DNA from: Ramlibacter sp.
Lineage (GTDB): Bacteria > Pseudomonadota > Gammaproteobacteria > Burkholderiales > Burkholderiaceae_C
Reading direction: 5' to 3'
NCBI RefSeq assembly: GCF_028291745.1
Contig: NZ_JAQGNQ010000024.1
Span: forward strand, 1 to 51,579
DNA length: 51,579 nucleotides
The first letter of the stretch is position 1. The number at the start of each line of letters is the position of its first letter. Position numbers and translations under genes: made by a program. The notes beneath the pieces were generated by a model. It did not search any database and had not been told where the DNA came from. It saw only the letters and a list, made by a program, of their open reading frames with translations. Below are positions 36,755 to 47,301 of the stretch, piece after piece.

Positions 36755-36811
36755 GCGGTCATTATCGGCCGTCGTGGGCGGCGCTTGTTCGCAGGCGAGC
36801 TCGGACGCAAA

Positions 36812-36826
36812 GGTAACCAAATTACA
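36812..36826. promoter_or_regulatory. HexR-like operator, site 1
   Basis: GGTAACCAAATTACA agrees with 12 of 15 positions of the proteobacterial HexR site TGTAATAAAATTACA as I remember it, including the GTAA-N5-TTAC arms. It lies between the divergent tal and zwf genes. Confidence 0.55.
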
Positions 36827-36919
36827 CGGCGCGCTGCGCTGCGCACGTGCGTGGTGCACGGTGCCCATGAGGCGGCCGCTGGATGGGCTTGGCATCCCGC
36901 CGACCGGACCAAGCCGCGC

Positions 36920-36934
36920 TGAAACCAATTTACA
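36920..36934. promoter_or_regulatory. HexR-like operator, site 2
   Basis: TGAAACCAATTTACA agrees with 11 of 15 positions of the same consensus and shares the AACCAA core with site 1. It is 28 bases before the zwf start codon, where a repressor would cover the promoter. Confidence 0.45.
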
Positions 36935-36962
36935 TTAAGCGGTCCGCAGCCCACACCTCTCC

Positions 36963-38417
36963 ATGAGTTTCGACCTCGTTCTTTTCGGCGGCACCGGCGA
37001 CCTCGCCTGGCGCAAGCTGATGCCCGCCCTGTTCCAGGCCTTTCGCCACGGCACCCTGCCCGAGGGTGGACGCATCATCGGCATCGCACGCGATGACCTG
37101 GGCGATGCGCAGTACCGCGAATTGATCCGCTCGCGCTTCGACGACGTCGAGCTTGCCAAGCGCCCGACCCCCGAGGAGTTCGATCGCTTCGCCGGCCTGC
37201 TGCACTTCCTGCGGCTGGACCTGTCGCAGCCGCAGGATTACCGACGGCTGGCCGACATGCTGCGCGAGCGCCATGCCGAAACGGTGGTGATGTACCTGGC
37301 CACAGCGCCGGACCTGTTCACCACCGTCTGCCAGCAGATCGCGGCCGCCGGCCTGAACCGGCCGAACACCCGCCTGGTGCTGGAGAAGCCGCTGGGCCAC
37401 GACCTGGAATCGAATCGCGAGATCAACGAGACGGTGCGCAGCGTGCTGAGCGAGCGGCAGATCTTCCGCATCGACCACTACCTGGGCAAGCCGGCGGTGC
37501 AGAACCTCTTTGCCATGCGCTTCGGCAATGCGCTGTTCGAGCCGGTCTGGCGGCGCGAGCACATCTCCAACATCCAGATCACCATTGCCGAAGACCTGGG
37601 CGTGGAAAAGCGCGGCGCCTTCTACGACAAGACCGGCGCGCTGCGCGACATGGTGCAGAACCACGCGCTGCAACTGCTGTGCGCGTTGGCGATGGAGCCG
37701 CCCATCAACGCGCATGCCGACGCGATCCGCGACGAGAAGCTCAAGGTGCTGCGCTCGCTGCACCCCTGGACGCCGGAGACCATCGACCAGCACGTCGTGC
37801 GCGGCCAGTACGGTGCGGGCACCGCCAACCGGCAATCGGTGAGGGGCTACCGCGACGAGCCGGGCGTGGATCCGGAAAGCCGCACCGAGACCTTCGTGGC
37901 GCTGCGCACCGGCATCTCGAGCTGGCGCTGGGCCGGCGTGCCCTTCTACATCCGCACCGGCAAGCGGCTGATCTCGCGCGAGGCGCAGATCGTCGTCAAC
38001 TACCGGCAGGCGCCGCACGCGATCTACAACGCGCCGGCGGGCAGCTGGAACCGGCTGGTGATCAACCTGCAGCCGCGTGACGGGCTGCAGCTGCACCTGC
38101 TGGCACTGGGCCAGGAGAACCGGCGCAACGGCCAGAGCCTGGCGCCCGTGCACCTGGACCTCGACTTCGACAAGCGCTTCGGCTCCGAGCGCGTGGGCGC
38201 CTACGAACGCCTGCTGCTCGACGTGATCGCCGGCCGCCTGAACCTGTTCGTGCGCAGCGACGAACAGGAAGCGGCGTGGCGCTGGGTCGAGCCGATCATG
38301 GAGCACTGGGCGGCCGACGAGCGCGGACCGCGCCCGTATGCCGCGGGCACCTGGGGCCCGAGCGCGTCCAGCGCGATGATCGCGCGCGACGGCCTCTGCT
38401 GGTCCGAGGAATGCTAG
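36963..38417 (+). CDS. zwf: Glucose-6-phosphate dehydrogenase
   Basis: 484 residues. NADP-dependent first step of the pentose-phosphate/Entner-Doudoroff route. The N-terminal coenzyme motif LFGGTGDLAWRKLMPALF is a slight variant of GASGDLAKRK; the substrate signature RIDHYLGK gives H172 and K176, and EKPLGHDL is conserved. Length normal. Its stop overlaps the hexR start by seven bases, so the pair is co-transcribed. Confidence 0.96.
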   Translation: MSFDLVLFGGTGDLAWRKLMPALFQAFRHGTLPEGGRIIGIARDDLGDAQYRELIRSRFDDVELAKRPTPEEFDRFAGLLHFLRLDLSQPQDYRRLADMLRERHAETVVMYLATAPDLFTTVCQQIAAAGLNRPNTRLVLEKPLGHDLESNREINETVRSVLSERQIFRIDHYLGKPAVQNLFAMRFGNALFEPVWRREHISNIQITIAEDLGVEKRGAFYDKTGALRDMVQNHALQLLCALAMEPPINAHADAIRDEKLKVLRSLHPWTPETIDQHVVRGQYGAGTANRQSVRGYRDEPGVDPESRTETFVALRTGISSWRWAGVPFYIRTGKRLISREAQIVVNYRQAPHAIYNAPAGSWNRLVINLQPRDGLQLHLLALGQENRRNGQSLAPVHLDLDFDKRFGSERVGAYERLLLDVIAGRLNLFVRSDEQEAAWRWVEPIMEHWAADERGPRPYAAGTWGPSASSAMIARDGLCWSEEC

Positions 38418-39259
38418 ACCGCATCAAGGCGTCGATCAGCTCGCTGGCGCCGGCCGAACAGCGGGTTGCCAAGCTCGTGCTGGGCGACCCGCGCGCCTTT
38501 GCCAACCTGCCGGTGAGCCAGCTTGCCGACCGCGCACACGTCAGCAAACCGACCGTGGTGCGCTTTTGCCGCAGCATGGGCTATGACGGCCTCTCGGATT
38601 TCAAGCTCAAGCTCGCGGGCAGCGTGAGCGAGGGCGTTCCCTTCATCCATCGCAGCGTCGACCCGGACGACAAGACCGGCGACGTGCTGGTCAAGGTGAT
38701 CGACAACGCGGTGGCCGCCTTCCTGAAGTACCGCAATGACGCCTCCACCTACGCGGTCGAGAAGGCGGCGGTGGCGCTGGCCGCGACCTACCAGACCGGC
38801 CGCCGGATCGAGTTCTACGGGGTCGGCAATTCCGGCGTGGTGGCGCTCGACGCGCAGCACAAGTTCTTTCGCCTCGGCATCAACACGATTGCCTACAGTG
38901 ACGGCCACATGCAGGTGATGAGCGCGACGCTGCTCGGGCCGGGCGACTGCGTGGTGGTGGTCTCCAACTCGGGCCGCACGCGCGACCTGATGGACGCCTG
39001 CGACATCGCCCGCCGTAACGGCGCGACCACGATCGTGATCACGGCCACGGCCTCGCCGCTGGCCGCCGCGGGGCACATCCACTTGGCCGCCGACCATCCG
39101 GAAGGCTATGACCGCTACAGCCCGATGGTGTCGCGCCTGCTGCACCTGATGATCATCGACGTGCTGGCCACGACGGTGGCACTGCGCATCGGCGGCGGCA
39201 AGCTGCAGCCGCTGCTGCAGGAGATGAAGAACAATTTAAGGACGAAGCGGTACGCGTAA
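38411..39259 (+). CDS. hexR: HexR-type RpiR-family transcriptional regulator
   Basis: 282 residues. N-terminal helix-turn-helix (about 1-77; LPVSQLADRAHVSKPTVVRFCRSMGY) and C-terminal sugar-isomerase SIS domain (about 120-250; FYGVGNSGVVALDAQHKFFR, VVVVSNSGRTRDLMDACD). HexR represses zwf and other central carbon genes and is released by 2-keto-3-deoxy-6-phosphogluconate. Overlap with zwf and two HexR-like sites upstream of zwf support the assignment and suggest autoregulation. Confidence 0.9.
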   Translation: MLDRIKASISSLAPAEQRVAKLVLGDPRAFANLPVSQLADRAHVSKPTVVRFCRSMGYDGLSDFKLKLAGSVSEGVPFIHRSVDPDDKTGDVLVKVIDNAVAAFLKYRNDASTYAVEKAAVALAATYQTGRRIEFYGVGNSGVVALDAQHKFFRLGINTIAYSDGHMQVMSATLLGPGDCVVVVSNSGRTRDLMDACDIARRNGATTIVITATASPLAAAGHIHLAADHPEGYDRYSPMVSRLLHLMIIDVLATTVALRIGGGKLQPLLQEMKNNLRTKRYA

Positions 39260-39275
39260 GGGACGAGAAAAACAA

Positions 39276-39389
39276 CCAGTATCCGGACGCAGAAGACGCA
39301 GAAGTTGCGCAGAAAACGCAAAAAAGACTTTCAAGTTTTTCTTCTGCGTCTTCTGCGTGACTTCCGCGTCTTCTGCGTCCGGATATTGG
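39276..39389. repeat. Long imperfect inverted repeat between convergent genes
   Basis: Arms TATCCGGACGCAGAAGACGC at 39280-39299 and its exact complement at 39366-39385 are flanked and followed by further pairing (CAGAAG/CTTCTG units), so nearly the whole 114 bases can fold into one hairpin of about 45 bp with few mismatches. It fills the space from 17 bases after hexR to 4 bases before the end of the convergent ABC gene. Probable bidirectional terminator and member of the widely dispersed GACGCAGAAG-type repeats. Confidence 0.85.
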
Positions 39390-39392
39390 GTG

Positions 39393-41473
<2,081 letters not shown>

Positions 41474-41480
41474 GGCGCGC

Positions 41481-42392
41481 TCATTGCAGGCGCGGATTGA
41501 GCGCATCGCGCAGCCAGTCACCCAGCAGGTTCACCGACAGCGCGATCAGCACCAGCATGGTCCCGGGGAAGATGGTGATCCACCATTCCCCCGAGAACAG
41601 ATAGTCGTTGCCGATGCGGATCAGCGTGCCCAGCGAAGGCTGCGTCGGCGGCGCGCCCACGCCCAGGAACGAGAGAGTCGCCTCGGTGATGATGGCAGTG
41701 GCCACATGGATGGTCGCCAGCACCAGCACCGGCCCGAGCACGTTGGGCAGCACGTGCCGGCGCATGATGCGCAGCGGCGCCACGCCCGTGACCCGCGCGG
41801 CCTGCACGTATTCCTTGTTGCGCTCCACCAGCGTGGAGCCACGCACCGTGCGCGCGTACTGCACCCAGCCGGTGAGCGTGATCGACAGGATCAGCACGCC
41901 GAAGGCGACCGAGTTCTGCGCATTCGGAAACAGCGCCCGGCCGACGCCCGCGATCAGCAACGCCACGAGGATGGCAGGGAAGCTCAGCATCACATCGCAC
42001 AGCCGCATGATGAAGGCATCGATCCAGCCGCCGCGAAAGCCTGCGAGCAGGCCGAGCGTGACGCCGATAAGCACCGACAGCAGCACCGACACGATGCCCA
42101 CCACCAGCGAGATGCGCGCGCCGTAGATCACGGCCGAGAGGATGTCGCGGCCCTGGTCGTCGGTGCCCAGCAGATAGGTACGGGTGCCTTCGGCCATCCA
42201 CGCCGGGGGCTTGCGCGCATCGCTCAGCACGAGGGTGGTGAGGTCGAAGGGATCGTGCGGCGCCACGAAGGCCGCGAAGACGACGCTGAAGACGCAGACG
42301 AAGGCCACGGCCGCCGCGAACATCGCCATCGGCGAAGTCCGGAAGCTGTAGCCCAGGTCGCTGTCGAACCAGCGGGCGATGGCTGCTCTCAT
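41481..42392 (-). CDS. Peptide ABC transporter permease (DppC/OppC type)
   Basis: 303 residues. N-terminal helix, the DppC-type segment LLGTDDQGRDILSAVIYGAR, and the inner-membrane transport motif around EYVQAARVTGVAPLRIMRRHVLPN (EAA loop). Six predicted helices. Forms a heterodimeric channel with the DppB-type permease at 45366. A palindromic repeat separates it from the binding-protein gene upstream in the operon. Confidence 0.95.
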   Translation of the reverse strand: MRAAIARWFDSDLGYSFRTSPMAMFAAAVAFVCVFSVVFAAFVAPHDPFDLTTLVLSDARKPPAWMAEGTRTYLLGTDDQGRDILSAVIYGARISLVVGIVSVLLSVLIGVTLGLLAGFRGGWIDAFIMRLCDVMLSFPAILVALLIAGVGRALFPNAQNSVAFGVLILSITLTGWVQYARTVRGSTLVERNKEYVQAARVTGVAPLRIMRRHVLPNVLGPVLVLATIHVATAIITEATLSFLGVGAPPTQPSLGTLIRIGNDYLFSGEWWITIFPGTMLVLIALSVNLLGDWLRDALNPRLQ

Positions 42393-42401
42393 GGCGAGGG
42401 C

Positions 42402-42502
42402 ATGTCATCCCGGGCTTGACCCGGGATCCATTCCACCCAGCGCGCGATCGTGGATTGCGGAGCCTGCCCCGGACCTGATCCGGGGAGCCCGCAATGACAT
42501 CC
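42402..42502. repeat. Dispersed palindromic repeat, copy 3 (within the transporter operon)
   Basis: Starts ATGTCATCCCGGGCTTGACC as copy 1 and ends GCCCGCAATGACATCC; the second half is changed to a CCCCGGACCTGATCCGGGG palindrome. It fills the gap between the binding-protein and permease genes of the operon and could act as an mRNA stabiliser that favours binding-protein expression. Confidence 0.8.
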
Positions 42503-42507
42503 GAAGC

Positions 42508-44091
42508 TCACGCGCCGCTCTTCTTGATGCTGATCCACTTGAAAGGCATGTAGTTGTCGGCCCGCTGCGTGATGTCGACCTTCTTGCTGATGCCCCAGGC
42601 CAGCGCCTGCTGGTGCAGCGGCAGGTGGCCGATGTCGTCCTGGTGGATCTTCATCGCTTCCTTGATCATCGCGTCGCGCCTGGACTTGTCGGTCTCCGAC
42701 TGGATCGCCTTGATCAACTTCGTCTGCGCCGGATTGCAATAGGCGCCCAGGTTGAACTGGCCGGCGCCGGCTTCATCCGGGCACGCCATCAGCGAATTGA
42801 GCGCGTCGTGCGCGTCGTAGGTGCTCGGCGTCCAGCCCAGGAGATAGAAGCTGGTGTCGCGGCGCAGGATCTTCGGGAAGTAGGTGCCCTTGGTCTCGGC
42901 GGCCAGGTTGATCTTGACGCCGATGCGCGAGAGGTTGGCGGCCACGGTCTGGCAAATCCGCGCGTCGTTGACGTAGCGGTCGTTCGGGCAGTTCATCGTC
43001 ACTTCGAAGCCGTTCGGATAGCCGGCGTCGGCCAGCATCTTCTTGGCGGCTTCCGCGTCGTAGGGCAGGCGCTTGTTCTGCTCTTCGCTGAAGCCGTTGA
43101 CGCCGGCGCCGATCATCAGGCCGGTGGGCTTGGAAGCACCGCGCATCACCGTCTTCTGGATGCCGTTGATGTCGATCGCCTCGTAGAAGGCCTGGCGCAC
43201 GCGCCGGTCCTTGAACGGGTTCTTGCCCTTCACGCTGGAGTACAGCAGCTCGTCGCGCTTCTGGTCCATGCCCAGGAAGATGGTGCGCAGCTCGGGGCCG
43301 GTCAGCACGCGTGCATTGGCCGAGCCGTTGATGCGGTCGATGTCCTGCACCGGCACCGGCTCCATCACGTCGACTTCCCCCGAGAGCAGCGCGGCCACGC
43401 GGGTGGCGTCGTTGCCGATCGGCGTGAAGATCACCTCCTGCACGTTGCCGTCGATCCTGCCCCAGTAGTTGCCGTTGCGAACGAAGGTGGTGCGCACGTT
43501 CGGCTGCCGCTCGCGCAGGCGGAACGGGCCAGTGCCGTTGGCGCGGAAGGAGGCCGCGTTCTCGATGCCCTTGCGACGGTCCACCGGCCTGGTGGCCTGG
43601 TTCTGCTCACACCACTTCTTGCTCAGGATGTACGTGGTGGTCAGCTGCTCGGGCAGGATGGGGAACGGCGCCTTGGTCTCGATTTCGATCGTGTGATCGT
43701 CGATCTTGCGCACGGCCTTGAAGTCGTTGACGTTGCTCTTCAAGTCGGAGCCTTCGCCGGCGGCGCGCGCGAACGAAAACACCACGTCGTCAGCCGTGAA
43801 CGGCGTGCCGTCGTGGAATTGCACGCCCTTGCGCAGCTCGAAGCGCCACACCGTCGGCGAGCTCTGCTTCCAGGAGGTGGCCAGCGCGGGCTCGACGCTC
43901 AGGTCCTTGGCACGTCCCACCAAGGGCTCGTACACGTTGCCGGTGACGGACAGCTGCAGCGACTCGTTGAGCGAGTGCGGATCCATCGACAGCGAATCGC
44001 CCTGGTTGGCGACGCGCACCGTCTGCGCCTGAGCGAGGCCAGCGGTGGCCAGCAGGGCGGCGGCGACCAGCAATCGGGTCTTGAATGGCAT
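42508..44091 (-). CDS. Peptide ABC transporter substrate-binding protein (DppA/OppA family)
   Basis: 527 residues. Signal peptide ends near LAQAQ. SBP family 5 features: LSMDPHSLNESLQLSVTGNV, YEPLVGRAKDLSVEPALATSW, the KGVQFHDGTPFTADDVVFSF signature and a C-terminal lobe with DAHDALNSLMACPDEAG. Binds peptides or other small cargo in the periplasm for the DppBCDF-like transporter. The linked M20 hydrolase suggests an acylated amino acid or peptide cargo. Confidence 0.95.
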   Translation of the reverse strand: MPFKTRLLVAAALLATAGLAQAQTVRVANQGDSLSMDPHSLNESLQLSVTGNVYEPLVGRAKDLSVEPALATSWKQSSPTVWRFELRKGVQFHDGTPFTADDVVFSFARAAGEGSDLKSNVNDFKAVRKIDDHTIEIETKAPFPILPEQLTTTYILSKKWCEQNQATRPVDRRKGIENAASFRANGTGPFRLRERQPNVRTTFVRNGNYWGRIDGNVQEVIFTPIGNDATRVAALLSGEVDVMEPVPVQDIDRINGSANARVLTGPELRTIFLGMDQKRDELLYSSVKGKNPFKDRRVRQAFYEAIDINGIQKTVMRGASKPTGLMIGAGVNGFSEEQNKRLPYDAEAAKKMLADAGYPNGFEVTMNCPNDRYVNDARICQTVAANLSRIGVKINLAAETKGTYFPKILRRDTSFYLLGWTPSTYDAHDALNSLMACPDEAGAGQFNLGAYCNPAQTKLIKAIQSETDKSRRDAMIKEAMKIHQDDIGHLPLHQQALAWGISKKVDITQRADNYMPFKWISIKKSGA

Positions 44092-44142
44092 GTGCGTAAC
44101 TCCTCTTGGATGATGTCTTGGTATAGGCGCAGAGCCGCGTGC

Positions 44143-45366
44143 TCAGGCGAGCGCGAGCGGCATGCCCTGTTCGATCAGGCTGGCGTGCATCGCCGAGCCG
44201 AGCGGGAGGATCTCGTCGTTGAAGTCGTAGCGCGTCATGTGCAGCATGCAGCTGCCCTCGCCGCCCTGGCCGATGCGCAGGTAGGCGCCGGGCCTGACCT
44301 GCAGCATGAACGAGAAGTCCTCGGCGCCCATGCTGGGCTCCATGCCGCGCACCACGTGCTCGGGCCCGACCAGCGATTCGGCGACGTCCGCGGCAAAGTC
44401 GGTCTCGCGCGGCGTGTTGATGGTGGCGGGATAGATGCGCTCGTAGTGCACCTGCGCGGTGGCGCCGAAGCCCAGGGCGACCGCGCTGCACAACTCGTTG
44501 AGGCGCCTTTCGACCAGGTCCTGCACCTCGGGGCGGAAGGTGCGCACGGTGCCCACCAGCGTTGCCTTGCCGGGGATCACGCTCATCGCGTGCAGGTCGC
44601 CCGCCTGCATCGCGCACAGGCTGATGACGGCGCCGTCGACCGCCTTCACGTTGCGCGAGACGATGCTTTGCACCGCGGTGATGATGTGCGCGGCGACCAG
44701 CACCGGGTCGACCGCGAGATAGGGGTGCGCACCATGGCCGCCCTTGCCGGTGATCTCGATCGTCACGCGGTCGGCCGAGGCCATCATGGCGTGGTGGCGG
44801 ATGCCGAAGCAGCCAGGGCTCAGGCCCGGCCAGTTGTGCATGGCGTAGACCGATTCCACCGGGAAGCGCTGGAACAGACCGTCTTCGATCATCGCCTTGG
44901 CGCCGGCAAAGCCCTCTTCGCCGGGCTGGAAGATCAGCACCGCGGTGCCGTCGAAATTGCGCGTTTCCGCGAGATAGCGCGCGGCGCCGACCAGCATCGC
45001 CACATGCCCGTCGTGGCCGCAGCCGTGCATCATCCCGCTCTTCGCGGACTTCCACGGGAAGTCGTTGGCCTCGGTCATCGTGAGCGCGTCCATGTCGGCG
45101 CGCAGGCCCATCATTCGGCCGCCCGTGTTGGAGCGCCCATGGATCACGCCCACCACGCCGGTGCGGCCGATTCCGGCATGCACCTCGTCGACGCCACACA
45201 GGCGCAGGGCCTCCTGCACGCGGGCGGCGGTGTAGACCTCCTCGAAGCCCAGCTCGGGGTGCGCGTGCAGTTCGCGCCGCAGGGCGGTGAGTTCCGGATG
45301 GAAGCGCGCGATGTGGGCGAAGGGCCGCGCGTGCGCGAGCCGCGGATTGGCAGCGGGTGCCAGCAT
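44143..45366 (-). CDS. M20 family metal-dependent amidohydrolase
   Basis: 407 residues. Zinc or manganese hydrolase of the M20D/HipO-type group: HAHPELGFEE, MHGCGHDGHVAMLVGAA (metal ligands Cys/His), PGEEGFAGAKAMIEDG and GKGGHGAHPY for substrate binding, MGAEDFSFML at the end. Such enzymes cleave N-acyl amino acids, hippurate or amides. No signal peptide, so it acts in the cytoplasm on imported substrate. Its ATG overlaps the DppB-type permease stop by one base (TGATG). Confidence 0.94.
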   Translation of the reverse strand: MLAPAANPRLAHARPFAHIARFHPELTALRRELHAHPELGFEEVYTAARVQEALRLCGVDEVHAGIGRTGVVGVIHGRSNTGGRMMGLRADMDALTMTEANDFPWKSAKSGMMHGCGHDGHVAMLVGAARYLAETRNFDGTAVLIFQPGEEGFAGAKAMIEDGLFQRFPVESVYAMHNWPGLSPGCFGIRHHAMMASADRVTIEITGKGGHGAHPYLAVDPVLVAAHIITAVQSIVSRNVKAVDGAVISLCAMQAGDLHAMSVIPGKATLVGTVRTFRPEVQDLVERRLNELCSAVALGFGATAQVHYERIYPATINTPRETDFAADVAESLVGPEHVVRGMEPSMGAEDFSFMLQVRPGAYLRIGQGGEGSCMLHMTRYDFNDEILPLGSAMHASLIEQGMPLALA

Positions 45367-46346
45367 CAGTGTCCTCCGGCCGGCGCCACGCGCAGGCGCG
45401 GGTCGACCACGAAATAGAGCAGGTCGACGACGAGATTGATCGCCACGAAGATGAGTGCGGTGAGGCACAGGTAGGCGGCCATCACCGGGATGTCCGCGTA
45501 GGTCACCGCCTGGATGAACAGCAGGCCCATGCCGGGCCACTGGAACACGGTCTCGGTGATGATTGCAAACGCAATCAAGCTGCCCAGTTGCAGGCCGGTG
45601 ATGGTCATCACGGGCACCAATGTGTTCTTCAGGGCGTGCCCGAAATGGATCGCGCGATTGGAGAGGCCGCGGGCCCGCGCGAACTTGATGTAGTCGGTGC
45701 GCAGCACTTCCAGCATCTCCGAGCGCACCAGGCGCAGGATCAGCGTGAGCTGGAAGATCGCCAGCGTCAGCGCCGGCAGCACGATGTGGTGCCAGCCGTC
45801 GCGCGTGAGCAGCCCCGAGGTCCACCAGCCCAGGTCCACCGTCTGCCCGCGCCCGAAGCTGGGGAACCAGCCCAGCGTCACCGAGAACACCAGGATCAGG
45901 AGGATGCCGATCAGGAACACGGGCAGCGAGACGCCGAGCAGCGAGAGCGTCATGAACAGCTGGCTCAGGAAGCTGCCGCGGCGCAGCGCGGCGTACACGC
46001 CCATGGGGATGCCGACGGCCAGGGCGACGATCGCGGCCACCAAGGACAGTTCCAGCGTCGCCGGCAGCCGCTCGCCGATCAGGCGCGAGACCTTGGCACC
46101 CTGGCGCAGGCTGAGGCCGAACTCGCCCTGCACCGCATTGCTCAGGAAGTGCCAGAACTGCACGTAAAAGGGGCGGTCGAGTCCGAGCGCGCCGCGCAGT
46201 TCGCGGATCTGGTCCGGCCTGGCGTCCTGCCCGAGGAGAAACACGATGGGATCGCCGACGTACTGGAACAGCAGGAAGGCGATATAGGCAACCGCCACCA
46301 GGACGACGGCGGCCTGGAAGATGCGGCGCAGGATGAAGGCAAGCAT
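45366..46346 (-). CDS. Peptide ABC transporter permease (DppB/OppB type)
   Basis: 326 residues from the ATG at 46346 (MLAFILRRIFQAAVVLVAV). Six predicted helices, the N-terminal DppB signature (GLDRPFYVQFWHFLSNAVQG, FGLSLRQGAKV) and the EAA-type loop around DYIKFARARGLSNRAIHFGHAL. First gene of the six-gene operon (permease, hydrolase, binding protein, permease, two ATPases). The upstream frame to 46502 overlaps the lipoprotein gene and is not used. Confidence 0.94.
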   Translation of the reverse strand: MLAFILRRIFQAAVVLVAVAYIAFLLFQYVGDPIVFLLGQDARPDQIRELRGALGLDRPFYVQFWHFLSNAVQGEFGLSLRQGAKVSRLIGERLPATLELSLVAAIVALAVGIPMGVYAALRRGSFLSQLFMTLSLLGVSLPVFLIGILLILVFSVTLGWFPSFGRGQTVDLGWWTSGLLTRDGWHHIVLPALTLAIFQLTLILRLVRSEMLEVLRTDYIKFARARGLSNRAIHFGHALKNTLVPVMTITGLQLGSLIAFAIITETVFQWPGMGLLFIQAVTYADIPVMAAYLCLTALIFVAINLVVDLLYFVVDPRLRVAPAGGH

Positions 46347-46464
46347 GCGTGGTCGCGCGACAGGGCAAAACGAGGATAGCAGAGCAAGGTGCGTGCCGAC
46401 ACGCGGGGTTTCCTTGACGCTTGCGCCTTCAGGACAGCTGGCGCCGCCGGCGAGCGCCCCGTGT

Positions 46465-47217
46465 TCAATGCGCCGCAACCGGCAGCAGGCGAACCGGTCC
46501 ATACCAGGCGCGCGCCTGGGAACGTGTGTTGTCGCTGTCGGTCATGATGGCAATGCCGACCAGAGCGCCCGGCGGCTCGCCGAACGCGTGTTCGTAATCG
46601 GCGCGGATGTCCCGTTCATAGTCGTTCCACTGGTTCAGCCCCGCCGGACCCGACTCGACCACCAGGCGGCGGATGCGATCAGTGCGCGGGCTGTTCAGCA
46701 CGGTACCCGGTGCCCGCCGGTTGCCCCACACGTACATCAGCGTCGCATACGGCAGTTCCTCGCCGGTCAGCGCACGCACCAGTTCCGACAGCGCGGCGTC
46801 GCGCGGCGAGAAGCGTGAGCGGTCGCCTTCGAAGGCGAGCACGATGCGCACGGGCGCGTCGTCCTGCTCGCGCAGCGCGAGGTCGGCTTGCGCGATGAGC
46901 GCGGGGACTTTCCACGAGAAGCGCACGTGTCCGAGCTCGCGCGGCTCGATGCGCAGCGCCTGGTGCAGCATGCTCACCGACGAATCCGCCTGCACGGCGA
47001 TGGTGTCGCGCCCGTCAATGCGGGCATAGGCGAAGTGATTGGGCTTCTTGCCCGGAAAGCTGCGATGCACCCACGGCTGGCAGGCCGCATGCGTGGCTCC
47101 CGATTGCTGCGCCCAGCGCGAAGCCGCTATGTCGCTGTCGCGCGGCACAGTGGCGCAGCCAGCCAGCAGGAGGACAGCGGCGATGGCGGCAAGGCGCCCG
47201 ATTCCCAACGTGTTCAT
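46465..47217 (-). CDS. DUF3047-like lipoprotein
   Basis: 250 residues. Lipobox LLAGC with C21 as acylation site. The mature part shows a beta-rich domain with WAQQSG, DGRDTIAVQADSSVSML, VRFSWKVPALI, IVLAFEGDR and YVWGNRRAPGTV segments that I associate with DUF3047 proteins; function unknown. The porin terminator lies upstream of its start, so it must use its own promoter. Confidence 0.8.
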   Translation of the reverse strand: MNTLGIGRLAAIAAVLLLAGCATVPRDSDIAASRWAQQSGATHAACQPWVHRSFPGKKPNHFAYARIDGRDTIAVQADSSVSMLHQALRIEPRELGHVRFSWKVPALIAQADLALREQDDAPVRIVLAFEGDRSRFSPRDAALSELVRALTGEELPYATLMYVWGNRRAPGTVLNSPRTDRIRRLVVESGPAGLNQWNDYERDIRADYEHAFGEPPGALVGIAIMTDSDNTRSQARAWYGPVRLLPVAAH

Positions 47218-47230
47218 GTTCTTCCAGGCG

Positions 47231-47257
47231 AAAAAAAGCCGCCCGAAGGCGGCTTTT
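47231..47257 (-). terminator. Rho-independent terminator of the porin gene
   Basis: On the minus strand GCCGCC and GGCGGC form a stem with a TTCG tetraloop, followed by seven T residues (plus-strand A-run 47231-47237). It is about 45 bases after the porin stop, an almost ideal intrinsic terminator. Confidence 0.92.
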
Positions 47258-47301
47258 CAAGTTTCTTGTTCTCTGCGCCGGCCTTGCGGCCGGTTCGAAA
47301 A

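Noticed and set aside
42379..45417. A 1012-residue open frame on the plus strand
   Set aside because: It is the mirror of the permease, binding-protein and hydrolase genes, which have clear family motifs on the minus strand; its composition (H, R, V, Q) is typical of antisense frames.
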